A DNA stretch of 64,000 nt. Origin: Pseudomonas putida. Its GTDB lineage: Bacteria > Pseudomonadota > Gammaproteobacteria > Pseudomonadales > Pseudomonadaceae. The translations under genes and the position numbers were made by a program. Shown here piece after piece: positions 16,984 through 25,782 of the stretch (its first letter is position 1; each line of letters starts with the position of its first letter). A model generated the notes under the pieces. It ran no database searches, was not told where the DNA came from, and saw nothing but the letters and a program-made list of their open reading frames with translations. The stretch spans positions 1 to 64,000 of the forward strand of contig NZ_MNAH01000003.1 of the NCBI RefSeq assembly GCF_001976065.1. The letters are read 5' to 3'.

Positions 16984-17011
16984 CTGTAGGAGCTGTCGAA
17001 GGCTGCGATCT
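16984..17011 (+). repeat. Half-copy of the CTGTAGGAGCT...GCTGCGATCT repeat
   Basis: The 28 bases CTGTAGGAGCTG then TCGAAGGCTGCGATCT match one arm of the inverted repeat at 2543-2632. No inverted partner is seen nearby, so it is a singlet lying between polB and the CBS gene. Confidence 0.7.
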
Positions 17012-17136
17012 CTTCGGGTTCGGAAGAAAAACCGGCAAATGACGTTTTTTGCATGCTATCTGCCGCATTCGCCCTTGCCCTGAACGCTCGTGTCTACGAT
17101 CCTTCAAGGACAACGACAACACCCCGGGAAACCGCC

Positions 17137-17577
17137 ATGAAAACCGTCGCGCAACTGCTCAAGTTGAAAGATCAGAAGAACCAGGAAGTGCACCAGATCA
17201 AACCTGATCACATGGTGCTCGAAGCGCTGATGAAGATGGCTGAAAAAAACGTCGGTGCCTTGCTGGTGGTGGACAATGACGAGGTGCTGGGCATCATCAG
17301 CGAACGCGACTACGCGCGCAAACTGGTGCTGCATGGCCGCTCCTCCGTGGGTACACCGGTACGCGACATCATGGTATCGCCGGTCATTACCGTCGACACC
17401 CATCAAACCGTCGACACCTGTCTGGGCATCATGTCCGACAAACGCCTGCGCCACCTGCCAGTGGTGGAAAACGGCAAATTGATAGGCCTGCTGTCGATCG
17501 GCGACCTGGTCAAGGAAGCCATCGCCGAACAGGCCGAGCTGATTCGCCAGCTGGAACAGTATATTCGCGGCGAATAA
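17137..17577 (+). CDS. Tandem CBS-domain protein
   Basis: A 146-residue soluble protein consisting of two CBS motifs, a Bateman module that binds adenosine nucleotides. The first (about 10-70) contains VLEALMKMAEKNVGALLVVDNDEVLGIISERDYARKL, the second (about 80-135) VDTHQTVDTCLGIMSDKRLRHLPVVENGKLIGLLSIGDLV. There is no fused catalytic domain, so it probably acts as a stand-alone energy or redox sensor; the target is unknown. The ATG at 17137 starts the conserved MKTVAQLLK. A palindromic repeat 9 bases after the stop could end transcription. Confidence 0.9.
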   Translation: MKTVAQLLKLKDQKNQEVHQIKPDHMVLEALMKMAEKNVGALLVVDNDEVLGIISERDYARKLVLHGRSSVGTPVRDIMVSPVITVDTHQTVDTCLGIMSDKRLRHLPVVENGKLIGLLSIGDLVKEAIAEQAELIRQLEQYIRGE

Positions 17578-17585
17578 TGAGCTCT

Positions 17586-17615
17586 CTGCAGGAGCGAGCC
17601 TGCTCGCTCCTGCAG
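17586..17615. repeat. Palindromic REP between convergent genes
   Basis: CTGCAGGAGCGAG and CTCGCTCCTGCAG are perfect inverted arms around four bases. It lies between the ends of the CBS and GST genes and could act as a transcription stop for both, although no T-run follows. Confidence 0.75.
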
Positions 17616-17630
17616 GGGGAGTTGATAGGG

Positions 17631-18254
17631 TTACGCAGGCCAATGCCTGGCAAACACCGGCGCCAATGTCGGATGCCGGTCAATCCGTTCCAGCCAGGTG
17701 GAAAAACCCGGGCGGGTCCGGCGCAAGTGCTCGCGACTGCCCGACCACCGCGAGACCACCGCCGCCAGCACATCCAGCGCCCCCGGCGTCTCGTCCCCCA
17801 GGTACAACTCGGCGGAAAACTGGTCGGCAAACACTTCCCAACTCCAGTGCAGTCGCTGCCGGGCGCCGGCCATGAGGTTTTGCCGCGACGATTCATCCGC
17901 CTCGGCCAGCCAGCGTTCGGGATAATCGATGATGCCGATGGCCGCATAACAATTGCTGACGATGAACGCCAGGCCACGAATGGCCTGGTCACGGTCGGCA
18001 GGGTCGGCCGGCAACAGGTTCGACCGGGGAAACGTCAGCCCGAGATGAATCAGGATCGCCGCGCTCTCGGTGAGGACGCCGCCGTCGGGCAGCTGCAGCG
18101 TCGGAATCTGCTTGAGCGGATTGAGCTTCTCCAATGCCTGGGCAGCCTCCGGGGAGGTCTCGACATCGATGAAGCGATAGGCAATCTCGCACAGCTCCAG
18201 CGCGGCCTCGATCGCCGCCGCGCCTGAGTTCTGATGTCCGTAGAGTTGATACAT
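17631..18254 (-). CDS. Glutathione S-transferase
   Basis: A 207-residue GST. The thioredoxin-like N-terminal domain (MYQLYGHQNSGAAAIEAALEL, then QIPTLQLPDGGVLTESAAILIHLG) holds the cis-proline IPTL and the glutamate/serine pair that bind glutathione. The helical C-terminal domain includes LGDETPGALDVLAAVVSRW. It resembles uncharacterised bacterial beta/nu-like GSTs; the substrate is unknown. The ATG at 18254 starts at the usual MYQLYG; an earlier one at 18284 is unlikely. Confidence 0.88.
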   Translation of the reverse strand: MYQLYGHQNSGAAAIEAALELCEIAYRFIDVETSPEAAQALEKLNPLKQIPTLQLPDGGVLTESAAILIHLGLTFPRSNLLPADPADRDQAIRGLAFIVSNCYAAIGIIDYPERWLAEADESSRQNLMAGARQRLHWSWEVFADQFSAELYLGDETPGALDVLAAVVSRWSGSREHLRRTRPGFSTWLERIDRHPTLAPVFARHWPA

Positions 18255-18478
18255 GCACGCCTCCTGGTTGGCCGCGATCAGCACCCGCTATCCAGTGTAG
18301 AAGGCGCCAACGACCACGCCTGGGCCGTCCGACGACTGTAACATCAAGCCCACAAAGGGTTTCTCGCCGCCTCTATCAATACCGTCGATGTTCACCATCA
18401 CGTCAATGAAGTTCTCTTAAAAAATCCGCGGCGTAACATTGGCTCATACCAACCCACAACACCCCGGAGTACACGATC

Positions 18479-18880
18479 ATGAAACGCCAAACTCTCCTCA
18501 GCATCGCTTTCTCGGTTTTTGCAGTTAACGCTTTTGCCGCTACCTCTTCTGCGCCTGTCGTGGCTGAAGGTGGCTCGGATCGTCTGATTGAAAGCCGAGT
18601 GGCTGAGGGTGGTTCGGAACGCCTGATCGAAAATCGCGTCGCCGCCGACGGTTCGGACCGCCTGCAAGGCAACACCGTCGCTGCCGATGGCTCCGACCGC
18701 CTGCAAGGCAACACCGTCGCCGCCGATGGCTCCGACCGCCTGCAAGGCAACACCGTCGCCGCCGATGGCTCCGACCGCCTGCAAGGCAACACCGTCGCTG
18801 CCGATGGCTCCGACCGCCTGCAAGGCAACACCGTCGCCGCCGATGGCTCCGACCGCCTGCAAGGCAACACCGTCGCCTGA
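18479..18880 (+). CDS. Exported protein of eight 13-residue tandem repeats
   Basis: A 133-residue protein. Residues 1-21 (MKRQTLLSIAFSVFAVNAFAA) are a signal peptide ending AFA-A. From V28 the mature protein is almost entirely eight 13-residue units. The first two are VAEGGSDRLIESR and VAEGGSERLIENR; the last six are identical, VAADGSDRLQGNT. The chain ends VA. I recall similar short Pseudomonas proteins being labelled phage infection protein, without evidence known to me. Each repeat has the G-S-D/E-R core, and a calcium or polysaccharide-binding or beta-solenoid surface role is only a guess. The 224 bases upstream hold no gene and should contain its promoter. A strong bidirectional terminator follows. 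Confidence 0.8.
   Translation: MKRQTLLSIAFSVFAVNAFAATSSAPVVAEGGSDRLIESRVAEGGSERLIENRVAADGSDRLQGNTVAADGSDRLQGNTVAADGSDRLQGNTVAADGSDRLQGNTVAADGSDRLQGNTVAADGSDRLQGNTVA
18560..18871 (+). repeat. 39-bp tandem repeat array, eight in-frame copies
   Basis: Eight consecutive 39-base units encode the 13-residue repeats. The last six units differ only at one or two silent third positions (GCC/GCT), while the first two are diverged. This points to recent expansion from the 3' side. The minus strand of the array is also open in two frames, which is an artefact of the repeat. Confidence 0.92.
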
Positions 18881-18903
18881 ATCCAACGCTTCACCGCACC
18901 AAG

Positions 18904-18934
18904 AAAAAACCCGGCCTGATCAGCCGGGTTTTTT
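18904..18934. terminator. Bidirectional intrinsic terminator
   Basis: AAAAAACCCGGC and GCCGGGTTTTTT are inverted around CTGATCA. It is flanked by an A-run and a T-run, so it can stop the repeat-protein gene on the plus strand and the DUF1615 gene on the minus strand. Confidence 0.9.
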
Positions 18935-18955
18935 CATGCCGTTTTCTCGGTCCGT

Positions 18956-20041
18956 TCAACGCGCCATGCAGCGCTGGTAACGCTCGTCGACCCGTTTGGC
19001 AAACCAGGCGGTGGTGAGCTTGCGGGTGATTTTCGGGCTTTGCAGCACGATCCCCGGCAGTACCGCACGTGGCAGCGCACGACCTTCGGCCTGTTCGGCC
19101 AGGGCGAAGACCCGTTGATAGAGCTCGCTGCTCTCGAATTCCAGGGTGTTGCCCTCCTCCAGTTGATCCCTGATCGTCGGATTGCGCAGGCCCAGTTGCT
19201 TGCCAAGGGTACGCACCGCCAGTTCGGTGCTGCCGGGCATGATCGAATCGTAGCGCACCAGGTCGCCATCCAACGCCAGCGGGATGCCGGAGGCCCGACT
19301 CACGGCGTTCTGGAAGGCGGCGTTGCGACTGGCGTACCAACCGGCGTTGAAATCGGCGAAGCGATACAACGGCTGCTTGTAGCTCACTGGATAGCCGAGC
19401 AAATGCGCAATGCCAAAGTACATGCCGCCACGCCGGTTAAAGACTTCGCGTCGTATCGAGCCTTCCACCGGATACGGATAGCCTTTGGCCTGCTTTTCGG
19501 CAAAGTCGATGCTGACTTGCATCGGCCCGCCGGTGTGCACCGGGTTGAAGCCTGCGAACAGGGTCTTGCCCATGGGCACCATGCCAATGAAGTCATCGAA
19601 AATCGCACTCAGCTCCTTTTCGCTGCGCGCGGTATTCAGCCGGTCGCTGTAGGTTTTGCCGTTGGGTGAACTCACCCGCAGCGCACCGCTGACCAACAGC
19701 TCCGGGATGTGTACCTTGGCCGCTCGGCGATCGATCTCGTCCCGGGCGATCTTGCCCAGGCCTGGCACGCCGGGATCAACCTGAAAGGTCGATTCCTGCT
19801 CGGTGACCGCCAGCACCGCACAGATATTTTGCGTGGTCGGTGCAATGTCCTGCGCGGCAAACGCGGCATAGATGTCCCTGGCCCACCCCTCGCGGTCGAC
19901 GGTTTTGGCCGGCAGCAGACGCACGATCTGCGCCTTGACCTCAGCGGGTTTGCGCGTCACCGGCTCCTGGGTCCGCTGACTGCTGCAACCCGCCAGCACC
20001 AGCAACACAGTGATGCTCATGATCAATCGATGGACTTGCAT
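18956..20041 (-). CDS. DUF1615 family lipoprotein
   Basis: A 361-residue predicted lipoprotein. MQVHRLIMSITVLLVLAGCSSQ has a clear lipobox (LAGC, cysteine 19). The mature part matches the DUF1615 family: NICAVLAVTEQESTFQVDPGVPGLGKIARDEI, in which the glutamates recall a lysozyme-like fold, then GGPMQVSIDFAEKQAKGYPYP and GMYFGIAHLLGYP. The blocks look like those of lytic transglycosylase-related proteins, so a role in peptidoglycan handling is possible but unproven. Start 20041 is set by the lipoprotein signal; the frame extends further upstream without family similarity. Confidence 0.85.
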   Translation of the reverse strand: MQVHRLIMSITVLLVLAGCSSQRTQEPVTRKPAEVKAQIVRLLPAKTVDREGWARDIYAAFAAQDIAPTTQNICAVLAVTEQESTFQVDPGVPGLGKIARDEIDRRAAKVHIPELLVSGALRVSSPNGKTYSDRLNTARSEKELSAIFDDFIGMVPMGKTLFAGFNPVHTGGPMQVSIDFAEKQAKGYPYPVEGSIRREVFNRRGGMYFGIAHLLGYPVSYKQPLYRFADFNAGWYASRNAAFQNAVSRASGIPLALDGDLVRYDSIMPGSTELAVRTLGKQLGLRNPTIRDQLEEGNTLEFESSELYQRVFALAEQAEGRALPRAVLPGIVLQSPKITRKLTTAWFAKRVDERYQRCMAR

Positions 20042-20235
20042 GGTGCTCCAGGGCATTCGTTGAACCGGGTTAACCATACGACCAATGGCATGGCGCAGAC
20101 TATGACCATGGCGCCAACCCGGCTGTTCCTCGGGTACCCACGAAAATCGGCGCACGCTGCTTTCCATTCAGCGGCCAGCCTGGCCACTGCCCCTTGCTGG
20201 ACCATACTTGCTGCACATGGCAAGAGGACTGGCTC

Positions 20236-21771
20236 ATGCACCGTAGCGATGTGTTGATCATCGGCGCCGGCCCGACCGGGCTGGTCCTGGCGCTATGGCT
20301 GAGCAAACTGGGGATCCGCGTACGGATCGTCGACAAGACGTCTGCACCGGGGACGACCTCGCGGGCACTGGCGGTGCAGGCGCGCACGCTGGAACTGTAT
20401 CGCCAGCTGGGCCTGGCCGACGCCATCGTGCACAAAGGTCATCGGGTCGCGGCCGCCAATTTCTGGGTAAAAGGCCAGCCCGTGGCCCGCTTGCCGTTGG
20501 ACCGCGTCGGCGAGGGCCTGACACCCTACGCCTTCCTCGAAATCTTCCCGCAGGACGAACACGAACGGCTGCTGATCGAACGCCTGCAAACCTTCGGCAT
20601 TACGGTGGAACGCAACACCGAACTGCAAGGTTTTGAGCAAACCGCTGACGGCATCAGTGCCACGCTGCGCCTGCCCGACGGTCAACAGGAAACCTGCCAG
20701 GCCTGCTACCTGGCCGGATGCGACGGGGCCCGCTCGATGGTGCGCAAGACTCTGGACACCGGCTTTCCCGGCGGTACGTACCAGCAGGTGTTCTATGTCG
20801 CCGACGTCCAGGCCAGCGGCCCGGCGTTCAATGGCGAACTGCATGTGGATCTGGATGAGGCGGATTTTCTGGCGGTATTCCCGCTGGCCGGCAGCGGTCG
20901 AGCGCGCTTGATCGGTACCGTGCGCGACGAACGTGCCGAGCAGGCGCACACCCTGCAATTCGAAGACGTGAGCAGTCGTGCCATCGAACATATGCAGGTC
21001 AAGGTCGAACAACTGAACTGGTTCTCGACCTACCGTGTGCATCATCGGGTTGCCGATCACTTTCGCAGTGCCCGCGCCTTCCTGTTGGGCGACGCCGCCC
21101 ACGTGCACAGCCCCGCGGGGGGCCAGGGCATGAACACAGGGATTGGCGATGCCATCAACCTGGCGTGGAAACTCGCTGCGGTTCTGAGCGGTGGCGCCGA
21201 GGCAAAATTGCTCGACACCTACGAAACCGAACGCATCGCCTTCGCCCGCAAACTGGTGGCTACCACCGATCGGGTATTTTCCTTCGTCACCGCCGAAGGG
21301 CCCATGGCCGATGTGCTGCGCACGCGACTGGCGCCCTTGCTGATTCCGAAAATGGCTTCGTTTGGAACGACCCGCGAGTTCCTGTTCCGCACGGTGTCGC
21401 AGATCACCCTGAACTATCGCGGCATGCCCTTGAGCACCGGCATTGCCGGGCACGTGCATGGCGGTGACCGCCTGCCCTGGGCGCATGACGGTGAAGGGGA
21501 CAATTTTGAATCGCTCAAATGCCCGACCTGGCAGGTGCATGTGTATGGCGACACCAGCGACGAGATGATCGCCTGGTGCCACGAGCACCATCTGCCGCTG
21601 CAGGTTTTCTACTGGCGCCCGGCCTTTGAAGCGGCCGGCCTTGGTCGTAACGGGTTTTACCTGCTACGGCCGGATACCTATGTGGCGATCGCCGAAACCT
21701 GTTCGGACCCGAAGGTCATCGAACGGTATTTTCGCGATCACGGCATCCGCCCGTATTTTGGCGCGCCCTGA
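20236..21771 (+). CDS. FAD-dependent aromatic monooxygenase (PheA/TfdB-like)
   Basis: A 511-residue class A flavoprotein hydroxylase. It has the N-terminal dinucleotide fold SDVLIIGAGPTGLVLALWL, the DG motif in AGCDGARSMVRKTL, and the second FAD motif ARAFLLGDAAHVHSPAGGQGMNTGIGDAINLAWKL. A C-terminal thioredoxin-like domain, seen in phenol hydroxylase relatives, appears to be present and shortened. Such enzymes add one oxygen atom to a phenolic or polyketide ring using NAD(P)H; the substrate is unknown, as no ring-cleavage genes are adjacent. The ATG at 20236 begins directly at the conserved MHRSDVLIIG. Confidence 0.9.
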   Translation: MHRSDVLIIGAGPTGLVLALWLSKLGIRVRIVDKTSAPGTTSRALAVQARTLELYRQLGLADAIVHKGHRVAAANFWVKGQPVARLPLDRVGEGLTPYAFLEIFPQDEHERLLIERLQTFGITVERNTELQGFEQTADGISATLRLPDGQQETCQACYLAGCDGARSMVRKTLDTGFPGGTYQQVFYVADVQASGPAFNGELHVDLDEADFLAVFPLAGSGRARLIGTVRDERAEQAHTLQFEDVSSRAIEHMQVKVEQLNWFSTYRVHHRVADHFRSARAFLLGDAAHVHSPAGGQGMNTGIGDAINLAWKLAAVLSGGAEAKLLDTYETERIAFARKLVATTDRVFSFVTAEGPMADVLRTRLAPLLIPKMASFGTTREFLFRTVSQITLNYRGMPLSTGIAGHVHGGDRLPWAHDGEGDNFESLKCPTWQVHVYGDTSDEMIAWCHEHHLPLQVFYWRPAFEAAGLGRNGFYLLRPDTYVAIAETCSDPKVIERYFRDHGIRPYFGAP

Positions 21772-21780
21772 CAGGGTTCG

Positions 21781-22755
21781 TCAGATCCCGGCCAATGCCA
21801 GGTCCATCGCAAAGTAGGTGAAAATCAGGTCGGCCCCTGCGCGCTTGATTGCACCGAGGCTTTCGCGCACCACGCGATCCTCATCGATGGCCCCGGCCTG
21901 GGCGGCAAACTTGATCATCGCGTACTCGCCGCTCACCTGATACGCCGACAAGGGCAGGCGCGAGGCTTCGCGAATGTCGCGGATGATGTCCAGGTACGCA
22001 CCGGCCGGCTTGACCATCAGCGCGTCGGCGCCTTCCTGTTCGTCCATCAGCGACTCACGCACCGCCTCACGACGATTCATCGGGTTCATCTGATAGCTTT
22101 TGCGGTCGCCCTTGAGCGCACTGCCACCGGCTTCGCGGAACGGACCATAAAGTGCCGACGCGAACTTGGTCGAATAGGCCATGATCGGCGTCTGGGTGAA
22201 CCCGGCGGCATCGAGCGCCCGGCGAATGGCCTGGACCTGCCCGTCCATGGCGGCCGATGGGGCAATCACGTCAGCGCCGGCACGGGCGGCGGCCACCGCC
22301 TGTTTGCCGAGGTTGAGCAGGGTCTGGTCGTTGTCCACCTCGTGGTTATGCATTACGCCGCAATGGCCGTGGTCGGTGTACTCGCAGAAACAGGTGTCGG
22401 ACATGACGATCATGTCCGGCACCGCGTCCTTGGCGATGCGTGACATGCGCGACACCAGGCCGTTGTCGTTCCAGGTGTCGCTGCCATCGCTGTCCAGGTG
22501 GTGGGACACGCCGAAGGTCATCACCGACTTGATCCCGGCCCGGGCATAACGCTCGATCTCCCCCGCCAGCTTCGATTCCGGAATGCGCATCACCCCGGGC
22601 ATGCTCTTGATCGGTACGAAGTCGTCGATGCCTTCCTCGACGAAAATCGGCAGCACCAGGTCATTCAGGCTGAATTCGGTTTCCTGGAACAGACTGCGCA
22701 GGCTCGCATTGCGGCGCAGACGGCGGGGGCGTGTTTCGGGGAACTGATTGGACAT
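21781..22755 (-). CDS. hemB: Delta-aminolevulinate dehydratase, zinc-type
   Basis: A 324-residue porphobilinogen synthase, which condenses two 5-aminolevulinates in tetrapyrrole synthesis. Active-site lysines lie in [13 protein letters not shown] and [12 protein letters not shown]. The metal site reads [14 protein letters not shown], giving C122, C124 and C132, the zinc-binding triad of E. coli HemB. Pseudomonas aeruginosa HemB is the classic magnesium-dependent form that lacks these cysteines, so this copy is probably a second, zinc-dependent paralogue. The GST-like gene ends 22 bases upstream on the same strand, so the two may be cotranscribed. Start [15 protein letters not shown] is family-like. 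Confidence 0.95.
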   Translation of the reverse strand: MSNQFPETRPRRLRRNASLRSLFQETEFSLNDLVLPIFVEEGIDDFVPIKSMPGVMRIPESKLAGEIERYARAGIKSVMTFGVSHHLDSDGSDTWNDNGLVSRMSRIAKDAVPDMIVMSDTCFCEYTDHGHCGVMHNHEVDNDQTLLNLGKQAVAAARAGADVIAPSAAMDGQVQAIRRALDAAGFTQTPIMAYSTKFASALYGPFREAGGSALKGDRKSYQMNPMNRREAVRESLMDEQEGADALMVKPAGAYLDIIRDIREASRLPLSAYQVSGEYAMIKFAAQAGAIDEDRVVRESLGAIKRAGADLIFTYFAMDLALAGI

Positions 22756-22777
22756 GGGTATTCCTGCAGGTAAGGGT

Positions 22778-23488
22778 TTAATTCGCAATTGGTTTCGGAA
22801 TTTCCAGCCCACGTTTCACCGCAGGCCGCGCGAGGAATTTCTCCAGCACCCGCGTGACGTTGGGGAAGTTCTGTATACCCACCAGATCGCCCGCTTCATA
22901 GAAGCCGATCAGGTTGCGCACCCACGGGAAGGTCGCGATATCGGCGATGGTATAGCGCTCGCCCATGATCCAGTCGCGTCCTTCGAGACGCTGGTCGAGG
23001 ACACTGAGCAGGCGTCGGCTTTCTTCCACGTAGCGGTCACGCGGACGCTTGTCTTCATAGTCCTTGCCGGCAAACCTGTTGAAGAAACCGAGTTGGCCGA
23101 ACATCGGGCCGATGCCGCCCATCTGAAACATCAGCCACTGAATGGTCTCGTAGCGCGCTGCCGAGTCCTGGGCCAGCAACTGCCCGCTCTTGTCGGCGAG
23201 GTAGATCAGGATCGCCCCGGACTCGAACAGCGGCAACGGTTGGCCGTGCGGTCCATGGGGATCGAGGATGGCCGGGATCTTGTTGTTGGGGTTCAGCGAC
23301 AGGAACTCGGGGGACATCTGATCGTTGGTGTCAAAGCCGACGCGATGGGGCTCATAGGGCAGGCCGATCTCCTCCAGCATGATCGACACCTTGACGCCAT
23401 TGGGGGTGGGCAAGGAGTACAGCTGAATCCACTCCGGGTACTGGGCCGGCCATTTTCGGGTGATGGGGAACGCAGACAAATCGGTCAT
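22778..23488 (-). CDS. Glutathione S-transferase (YfcG/YghU-like nu class)
   Basis: A 236-residue GST of the YfcG/YghU group, which has disulfide-bond reductase activity with glutathione in E. coli. The N-terminus reads [27 protein letters not shown] with the TPNG active-site motif of the group, followed by [14 protein letters not shown] and [12 protein letters not shown]. The C-terminal helical domain has [27 protein letters not shown] and [11 protein letters not shown]. It is 22 bases upstream of hemB on the same strand. Start 23488 precedes the family start; the longer frame to 23584 has no similarity. Confidence 0.9.
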   Translation of the reverse strand: MTDLSAFPITRKWPAQYPEWIQLYSLPTPNGVKVSIMLEEIGLPYEPHRVGFDTNDQMSPEFLSLNPNNKIPAILDPHGPHGQPLPLFESGAILIYLADKSGQLLAQDSAARYETIQWLMFQMGGIGPMFGQLGFFNRFAGKDYEDKRPRDRYVEESRRLLSVLDQRLEGRDWIMGERYTIADIATFPWVRNLIGFYEAGDLVGIQNFPNVTRVLEKFLARPAVKRGLEIPKPIAN

Positions 23489-23855
23489 GTAGGCATCCAC
23501 GGAAAAGTGAGAATGCCGATCATAATGGAGAAAACCCGGGCTGCGGCGCCTGGTGCCATGAATATCGCTGATGGTCGAGATCAAGCGGGATCACAGCGCG
23601 TTTAAGCGCCGGCTAGTGTAGGGTGTCCATAAATCCGCAACATCCTGTCGATAACCTCTGCTCCAACCCGTGCAAGGTTACCGGTAAAGTGCTGCGCTCC
23701 CGGCCGGAATCGAACCAAATGGGCTTCAGAGGACTCTGAGTGACATCCCTTTGAAACGGACCGGCTCCAACGACATGGAAAACACCCGACGCAGGAAAGT
23801 CGCGGTGCAAAGGTTTGTCAGCCTTAACCCAATGCGCTGAAGAACTCTTTATTCC

Positions 23856-24530
23856 ATGATCAATCCGCTGAAATTCGCCCAACACTTCAAACATCGTGCG
23901 TATCTGTTCCTGCCCGCCCTGCTGGCGGCCAGCGCGGTGTTTTTGTCGCTGGAGGCCCGCGAAAGCCGCGCCCAGCCGGTGGATGGCACCCAGACCCTGG
24001 TGTTCCTGCGCCATGCGGAAAAACCTGAGGGCGGCCTGGGCCAGCTCAATTGCCAGGGCTTGAACCGCGCCATCGACCTGGCCACCCTGCTGCCGGAAAA
24101 ATTCGGCAAGGCCGACTACGTGTTTGCCGCCAACCCGACGCGCAATGTCGAGGAAGGCGAACTGGACAACTCCTACAGCTACATCCGCCCCTTGATGACC
24201 ATCAGCCCCAGCGCGATCAAGCTCGGTTTGCCGGTGAACATCAACTTCTCGGCCAACGACACCAGCGACCTGGCCGAAGAACTGCTCCACGACAAGTACC
24301 ACAACTCGGTCATCTACACCGCCTGGTCCCACGGCTATCTACCGGAACTGATCAACAAGGTCGCCGGTGAAGCCGTTGGCTCGAAACAGAAGATCAGCGA
24401 AGATTGGGAATCCAGTGACTACGACTCGCTGTATGTGCTGACCCTGACCTGGCACAACGGCAAGGCCAGCCTGCAGAGCCACAGCTACAAACAGGGGCTG
24501 GACAACGGGCAGCAGACTTGCCCGACTTGA
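23856..24530 (+). CDS. Exported histidine-phosphatase superfamily protein
   Basis: A 224-residue protein with an N-terminal signal or anchor (HRAYLFLPALLAASAVFLSL) and a histidine-phosphatase domain. TLVFLRHAEKP contains the RHxxK form of the phosphohistidine motif; DLATLLPEKFGKADYVFAANP follows, and TAWSHGYLPELINKV supplies the second histidine. Such RHAEKP-type proteins are often of uncertain substrate. It stands alone; the 367 bases before it (from the GST start at 23488) show no further gene, and a REPIN follows. Confidence 0.8.
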   Translation: MINPLKFAQHFKHRAYLFLPALLAASAVFLSLEARESRAQPVDGTQTLVFLRHAEKPEGGLGQLNCQGLNRAIDLATLLPEKFGKADYVFAANPTRNVEEGELDNSYSYIRPLMTISPSAIKLGLPVNINFSANDTSDLAEELLHDKYHNSVIYTAWSHGYLPELINKVAGEAVGSKQKISEDWESSDYDSLYVLTLTWHNGKASLQSHSYKQGLDNGQQTCPT

Positions 24531-24562
24531 GTGGAGCCTTGAGTCTTGTTGTGCCTCACCGG

Positions 24563-24665
24563 TCCCCTTCGCGAGCAAGCCCGCTCCCCCAGTGAATCTC
24601 GTCGTACACAAAATTTGTGTGCACTGAAGCTCTACTGTGGGAGCGGGCTTGCTCGCGAAGGGGCC
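24563..24665. repeat. REPIN (inverted REP pair)
   Basis: TCCCCTTCGCGAGCAAGCCC at the left and GGGCTTGCTCGCGAAGGGG at the right are inverted REP cores around about 50 bases that include the palindrome ACACAAAATTTGTGT. It separates convergent genes. Confidence 0.88.
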
Positions 24666-24678
24666 GGCTAAACCACCC

Positions 24679-25782
24679 TCACCGGCGCCGACCGCCCCGC
24701 TCGCGCAGGTACTCCAACACCGCCCCACACTCCCCCGCAAACTCGATCCGCGCGCCCTTCTTCTCCCGCTGAAAGGCGTACATCGGGTCGTAATACTCAA
24801 CCAGCAGCCCTTCGATCCAGGCCCGGTGCAGATCCACCGCGCCACTGCGCGCCTGCTCGGCCAGCGCGTCTTCCATCAGGATCAGCATCCGCTGGTGCCT
24901 CTCACCGCCCAGGCGCTTGCGCACATTGTTCAGGCTCGCCAGCAAACGCTCGGAAAACAGCGCAAAGCCTTCATCGCCATGGGCACCGATGAACTCGGCA
25001 CACAAATCCACCACGTAGTCGCGCAGAATCCGCTCGACCCGCCCGTGCAGGCTGTCTTCGAGCCAGACCATCGGAAACTGCTGCATGCCCTGGTACAGGG
25101 GCAGTGGCAGCGCGCAACTACCGACCGCGCGGCTCTCGTCTTCCAGCACGAACTGTTCGATACCGCCGGCGCGTTTTTTCAACACGTCCACGGCCAGGCC
25201 GTTTTCAAAGTCGATGTTGGATGGCTGGCCGGTGACGCGCTTGCCGAAACTGGAACCCCGATGGTTGGCATGCCCCTCAAGGTCCAGCCCGTTGTCCAGC
25301 TGTGTGAGCACGTCGGTTTTACCGGTGCCGGTCATGCCACCCAATAAAACGAAATCGCACTGGGCGACGGCCTGGTCCATCGTTTCCAGCAGGAAGGTAC
25401 GCATGGCCTTGTAGCCGCCGCCCACCCGCGGATAGTCGATGCCTGCCTCGTCCTTGAGCCATTGCTGGACGATTTGCGAGCGCAGGCCGCCACGAAAGCA
25501 ATACAAAAGACCCTCAGGATGAGCCCGGGCAAAATCCGCCCAGGCCTGAATGCGCTCGGCCTTGATGGCGCCGGACACCAATTGATGGCCCAGTTCGATC
25601 GCCGCCTGCTGGCCGTGTTGCTTGTAACAGGTGCCAATGCGTTGCCGTTCCAGATCGTTCATCAGCGGCAGGTTGACCACGCCGGGGAACGAGCCCTTGA
25701 GAAACTCGACCGGCGCACGCGCATCCATCATAGGCCGATCGTTGAGAAAAATGTCGCGGTAATCGGTGCAGTCGACAGACAT
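24679..25782 (-). CDS. selU: tRNA 2-selenouridine synthase
   Basis: A 367-residue enzyme (also called MnmH/YbbB) that converts 2-thiouridine to 2-selenouridine at the wobble position of some tRNAs, with geranyl-2-thiouridine as intermediate. An N-terminal rhodanese domain carries the catalytic C95 in [10 protein letters not shown]. The second half is a P-loop domain with GGMTGTGKT. The selenium donor, selenophosphate, is made by SelD, encoded immediately upstream; the selD stop and the selU ATG share one base (TGATG). No selA/selB or selenocysteine tRNA is in the window. Confidence 0.95.
   Translation of the reverse strand: MSVDCTDYRDIFLNDRPMMDARAPVEFLKGSFPGVVNLPLMNDLERQRIGTCYKQHGQQAAIELGHQLVSGAIKAERIQAWADFARAHPEGLLYCFRGGLRSQIVQQWLKDEAGIDYPRVGGGYKAMRTFLLETMDQAVAQCDFVLLGGMTGTGKTDVLTQLDNGLDLEGHANHRGSSFGKRVTGQPSNIDFENGLAVDVLKKRAGGIEQFVLEDESRAVGSCALPLPLYQGMQQFPMVWLEDSLHGRVERILRDYVVDLCAEFIGAHGDEGFALFSERLLASLNNVRKRLGGERHQRMLILMEDALAEQARSGAVDLHRAWIEGLLVEYYDPMYAFQREKKGARIEFAGECGAVLEYLRERGGRRR

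Noticed and set aside
16935..17060. LexA box upstream of polB
   Set aside because: No CTGT-N8-ACAG palindrome is found; only the REP-like half-copy is there.
18560..18871. Possible CRISPR array because of regular 39-base repetition
   Set aside because: The units are contiguous without spacers and encode an in-frame protein repeat.
18398..18894. Two overlapping minus-strand frames across the 39-base repeats
   Set aside because: They stay open only because a 39-base unit (13 codons) repeats without a stop; the plus-strand frame has a signal peptide and a following terminator.
20293..21591. 432-codon open frame antisense to the flavin monooxygenase
   Set aside because: High-GC codon bias on the true strand keeps the opposite frame open; the product has no recognisable domain.
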